Source of the DNA: Desulfurellales bacterium
Lineage (GTDB): Bacteria; Campylobacterota_A; Desulfurellia; Desulfurellales; Hippeaceae
Length of the DNA: 8,317 nucleotides
NCBI GenBank assembly: GCA_027064405.1
Contig: JAMOPP010000156.1
Coordinates: 1 to 8,317 of the forward strand
Direction: 5' to 3'
The position numbers were made by a program, and so were the translations under genes. The notes under the pieces were generated by a model. That model was not told where the DNA came from, ran no database searches, and worked only from the letters and a program-made list of their open reading frames with translations. Positions 5,723 to 8,317 of this stretch are shown here, in pieces (positions within the stretch are counted from its first letter, which is position 1; each line of letters begins with the position of its first letter).

Positions 5723-6952
5723 GTGAAAAAAATAGCTTTTGCTACGCTTGGATGCAAACTCAATCAATATGAAACTCAAGGTATGATAGAGCAGGTTGAA
5801 AATTTCTATGAAGTTTCTAACTTTATGCAACCAAATGATGTTTATGTAATAAATTCCTGTGCCGTTACGGCAAAAGCTGCAAAAGAATCAAGGCATCTCG
5901 TGAAAAAAGCCTTATCTTTGAATAAAAATGCAAGGGTAATATATACGGGATGTGATAGTTATCTTGAGGAAGATTTTGGCAAAAATGTTGTAGTTTTGGG
6001 AAATATCTACAAGCAGAATTTGCATAAAGCTCTACGGTTATCTAAAAATGATATTGCGGATTATACAAAAACCTACACAATAGATTATGCGCTGAAAGGA
6101 TATTATAAAAAGAGCAGAGCCTTTGTTAAGATTCAGGAGGGCTGCAACAATCACTGCACATACTGCATTATTCCTAAGCTACGCGGAAGAGAGCGTGACA
6201 AAGACGAATTTTTAATAATAGAAGAATTAACAAGGCTAAGCTTGGCAGGTTTTTCTGAAATTGTGCTGACCGGAACAAATATAGGTTCTTATAGAAATAT
6301 AAAAAAACTTTTGATAAAAATAAACGCTTCAAACATAAAATCAAGAATCCGTATAAGTTCCATTGAGCCTATGTATATAGATGAAGAGTTTTTGGATATA
6401 ATATCCGATGGAAATTTTGCAAAACATCTCCATATACCTCTACAGTCTGGGGATGATAAAATTTTAAGACTTATGGGAAGGGATTACACCGTTTCGGAAT
6501 ATGAAAAAATAGTTAATTTGTGCGATAAAAAGGGCATCTTTACCGGAACTGATATAATAGTCGGATTTTTTCAGGAGGATGATGAGAGTTTTAAAAAGAC
6601 GAAAAATTTTATTGAAAACATTCCTTTGGTTTACGGTCATATTTTTAGTTACTCTAAAAGACCGCATACTGCCGCCGTGAATATAAAATCAAATCTTGAA
6701 AGAGGACCTAAGGTAAGAAATAGGAATACTATTTTAAAAAATCTTTTTGATAGAAAATTTAGGTTAAAAATGCAGGGTATTGTAGGTAGCAGGGTTGAAT
6801 TTGTAACCGAATCAACAGTTATTGAGAAAAATAATCAAAAATTTTATAAAGCTATTTCGTCTCAATATTTTCCTGTTTTGGTTAAAGAACATAAAAAAGG
6901 TATTGTTGCAAAAACGGTAAAATCTTTTGACGGGGAGTATGCATACACTTAA
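5723..6952 (+). CDS. mtaB: MtaB-type tRNA (t6A37) methylthiotransferase
   Basis: A 409-aa radical-SAM methylthiotransferase. MtaB converts N6-threonylcarbamoyladenosine at tRNA position 37 to the 2-methylthio form. The N-terminal UPF0004 domain supplies C11 (ATLGCKLNQYET), C46 (NSCAVT) and C77 (YTGCDSY) for the auxiliary 4Fe-4S cluster. The radical SAM cluster motif is CNNHCTYC (141-148). SSIEP (212-216) and HIPLQSGDD (237-245) are conserved, and residues about 345-405 fit a TRAM-like RNA-binding domain. The LGCKLNQYE opening is typical of MtaB rather than MiaB or RimO. The usual GFPGET motif reads GFFQED (281-286), an unusual variant. The GTG start lies 5 nt after hisB; AAGGGAAG (5703-5710) is 12 nt away, longer than ideal, so coupling to hisB is likely. 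At 409 aa it is slightly short for the family but intact. Confidence 0.93.
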   Translation: MKKIAFATLGCKLNQYETQGMIEQVENFYEVSNFMQPNDVYVINSCAVTAKAAKESRHLVKKALSLNKNARVIYTGCDSYLEEDFGKNVVVLGNIYKQNLHKALRLSKNDIADYTKTYTIDYALKGYYKKSRAFVKIQEGCNNHCTYCIIPKLRGRERDKDEFLIIEELTRLSLAGFSEIVLTGTNIGSYRNIKKLLIKINASNIKSRIRISSIEPMYIDEEFLDIISDGNFAKHLHIPLQSGDDKILRLMGRDYTVSEYEKIVNLCDKKGIFTGTDIIVGFFQEDDESFKKTKNFIENIPLVYGHIFSYSKRPHTAAVNIKSNLERGPKVRNRNTILKNLFDRKFRLKMQGIVGSRVEFVTESTVIEKNNQKFYKAISSQYFPVLVKEHKKGIVAKTVKSFDGEYAYT

Positions 6953-6953
6953 A

Positions 6954-7715
6954 ATGAATACAATTAACAATAATCAACTCATTTTTTTGGGAACTGCAGG
7001 TGGCAGATTCAGTGTTTTTAACCAGATAAGAAAATCCGGCGGTATATGGTTTAAATTAAACAATAGGCTTTTTGCCATTGATCCCGGACCCGGGGCTTTG
7101 ATTGAGTCAATAAAGAGGGGACTGTTCCCGAATAGGTTATCCGGCATTTTTTTAAGTCACAGACACCTTGACCATTGTGCTGATATTAATTCCATTATTG
7201 AATCTATGACAGAGGGCGGACATAAGCGGAGAGGCTGCATAATAGCACCAAAAGCAGCTACCGACGAAGACCCTGTTATTTTAAATTACAACCGCAATAA
7301 TTTTAAGCTCATAAACACTGCAGAAAATAGTTTGTATGAAATAGAGGGAGTAAAGATAGATACAAAAATGAAGCATAAGCATACAACAGAGACCTACGGC
7401 GCTGTTTTTTCGTTTGAAAATCATTCTTTTGCCTATATACCCGATACAAAATACTTTGAAGATTTGGCGCATTCTTATCAAAGTGATGTTGTTATAGCAA
7501 ATGTGGTTTTTTGCAAGGAAAAAAAGGGGTTTATGCATTTGAATTCCAACGATATCTATAAATTTTTAGAAATCTTTAAACCTAAAAAAATGATAATGAC
7601 GCATTTCGGACTATCTTTTTTGAATAAAAAACCGTGGGAGATAGCGAGAGAAATTACAAAAAAGACAGCTGTTGATGTAGTGGCTGCATACGATGGAATG
7701 GTGGTGGATATATGA
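6954..7715 (+). CDS. MBL-fold metal-dependent hydrolase, function unassigned
   Basis: A 253-aa metallo-beta-lactamase superfamily protein with a full metal site: HRHLDH (69-74, the HxHxDH motif), H143 in the KHKHTTETYG stretch, D164 in IPDT and H217 in MTHFG. The opening LIFLGTAGGRF (9-19) and IDPGPGALI (42-50) recall the RNase Z / phosphodiesterase-like branch of the fold, but the substrate is not evident. Tight coupling (1 nt after mtaB, ATGA overlap with the lipid kinase) suggests housekeeping rather than antibiotic hydrolysis. The start is uncertain. ATG 6954 places the family's first strand about eight residues in. ATG 6939 and TTG 6927 are also in frame and overlap mtaB. The only Shine-Dalgarno, GGGGAG (6932-6937), is 1 nt from ATG 6939 and 16 nt from ATG 6954, so it suits neither well. 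Confidence 0.85.
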   Translation: MNTINNNQLIFLGTAGGRFSVFNQIRKSGGIWFKLNNRLFAIDPGPGALIESIKRGLFPNRLSGIFLSHRHLDHCADINSIIESMTEGGHKRRGCIIAPKAATDEDPVILNYNRNNFKLINTAENSLYEIEGVKIDTKMKHKHTTETYGAVFSFENHSFAYIPDTKYFEDLAHSYQSDVVIANVVFCKEKKGFMHLNSNDIYKFLEIFKPKKMIMTHFGLSFLNKKPWEIAREITKKTAVDVVAAYDGMVVDI

Positions 7716-8317
7716 TAGCAATTATAGCAAATCCCAATGCGCTTCATTTTAATGTTCAAAATCTGCGTAATATTAAGAATTGTCTTGAAGAAGGCGGTTT
7801 AAAGACTGATATTTTTTTTACGCAAAGGGCAAAAGACGGCACAAAGATAGCCAATTTAATAAAGAATCATTACGACATTATTGCATCATACGGCGGAGAC
7901 GGCATTGTCAATGAGGTAATTAACGCCAAATTGCCGGATAGTGCTTCATTTGCCGTGATACCTGCAGGCACAACAAATGTTCTATCAATCGAGCTTGGTA
8001 TAAAATCATATTCCAATGCAGTAGAGGCAATTAAAAACAAAAAAACAAAAAAGGCATATATATGCGATATAGACGGTAAAAAATTTATACTTATGGCGGG
8101 TATAGGATTCGATGCTGAAGCTGTTTTGAATGTGAATGAGAAATTGAAAAAAATAAGCGGGAAATTTTCGTATGTTTTATCAGGGGCTACATCATACTTA
8201 AAAAAAAGCTCTTATGAAGAGATTGAGGTTGAGATTAACAAGAAAAGATACAGGGCTCTTTGGGTGATAGCATCCAATGCAGAAAGGTATGCCGGCAGTT
8301 TTCGGATATCGAGGAGC
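7712..8317 (+). CDS. YegS/DagK-type lipid kinase (3' end beyond window)
   Basis: The first 202 residues of a DAGK-catalytic-domain protein. Members such as DgkB and YegS phosphorylate diacylglycerol or related lipids at the cytoplasmic face of the membrane. ATP-binding GGDGIVNEVIN (61-71) and PAGTTNVLSIELG (84-96) are clear, as are IANPNA (5-10), AGIGFDAEAV (129-138) and SNAERYAGSFRI (188-199). The window ends before the remaining roughly 80-100 residues expected for the family. The start ATG overlaps the preceding stop as ATGA; upstream GGTGGTGGA is a weak ribosome site, consistent with coupling. Lipid specificity cannot be read from the sequence; sphingosine- or NAD-kinase-like relatives are less likely given the GGDGxxNE context. 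Confidence 0.92.
   Translation, partial: MIAIIANPNALHFNVQNLRNIKNCLEEGGLKTDIFFTQRAKDGTKIANLIKNHYDIIASYGGDGIVNEVINAKLPDSASFAVIPAGTTNVLSIELGIKSYSNAVEAIKNKKTKKAYICDIDGKKFILMAGIGFDAEAVLNVNEKLKKISGKFSYVLSGATSYLKKSSYEEIEVEINKKRYRALWVIASNAERYAGSFRISRS

Noticed and set aside
7281..7759. Minus-strand open frames of 85 and 67 codons opposite the MBL gene
   Set aside because: Both are antisense to a conserved coding sequence, and their products show low-complexity, non-homologous composition.
1..8317. Search for CRISPR arrays, tRNA genes, riboswitches, toxin-antitoxin or defence modules
   Set aside because: No regularly spaced repeats, cloverleaf-like sequence or defence-type domains were seen; nearly all bases are accounted for by conserved housekeeping and envelope genes.

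Overview
The window is compact, AT-rich (roughly one-third G+C by eye) bacterial chromosome carrying ordinary core metabolism and cell-envelope genes. Two ADP-heptose genes (gmhA, hldC) indicate a Gram-negative outer membrane. ATA- and AGA-rich codon use, TTG/GTG starts, tight gene overlaps and this mix of genes would suit a low-GC lineage such as Deferribacterota or something comparable. The phylum is an inference, because there is no rRNA or lineage-specific marker here.

Layout. (1) Positions 1-725, minus strand: the N-terminal 241 residues of a class II lysyl-tRNA synthetase-like protein of the EpmA/GenX type, cut by the left edge. It diverges from gmhA with only 14 bp between the two start codons. 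(2) Positions 740-2616, plus strand: gmhA, hldC (rfaE2) and a complete Xer-type tyrosine recombinase, all overlapping end to start. (3) Positions 2617-2762: the only sizeable intergenic gap, holding a stem-loop, two promoter-like -10 elements and an AT-rich direct repeat. (4) Positions 2763 to the right edge, plus strand: a seven-gene block, tviB-like UDP-N-acetylhexosamine dehydrogenase, xseB, ispA, hisB, mtaB, an MBL-fold hydrolase and a YegS-type lipid kinase (truncated at the edge). Its genes abut, overlap by up to 17 nt, or are at most 5 nt apart.

Functionally, several genes feed the envelope. GmhA and HldC act in ADP-heptose synthesis for LPS core. The TviB-like enzyme makes a uronic-acid sugar nucleotide for surface polysaccharide. 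IspA makes the C15 precursor of undecaprenyl carrier lipid, and the YegS-like protein belongs to a family that phosphorylates lipids. XseB, HisB, MtaB and Xer are housekeeping functions co-transcribed with them, and shared transcription, not a shared pathway, seems the simplest explanation.

I found no mobile element, CRISPR array, RNA gene, toxin-antitoxin or defence cassette, and nothing that amounts to a new biological system. The points most worth a second look are the divergent EpmA-like start, which has no Shine-Dalgarno and looks leaderless, unusual substitutions in conserved motifs of the EpmA-like, IspA and MtaB proteins, the Xer recombinase embedded in a heptose operon, and the structured 2617-2762 gap.
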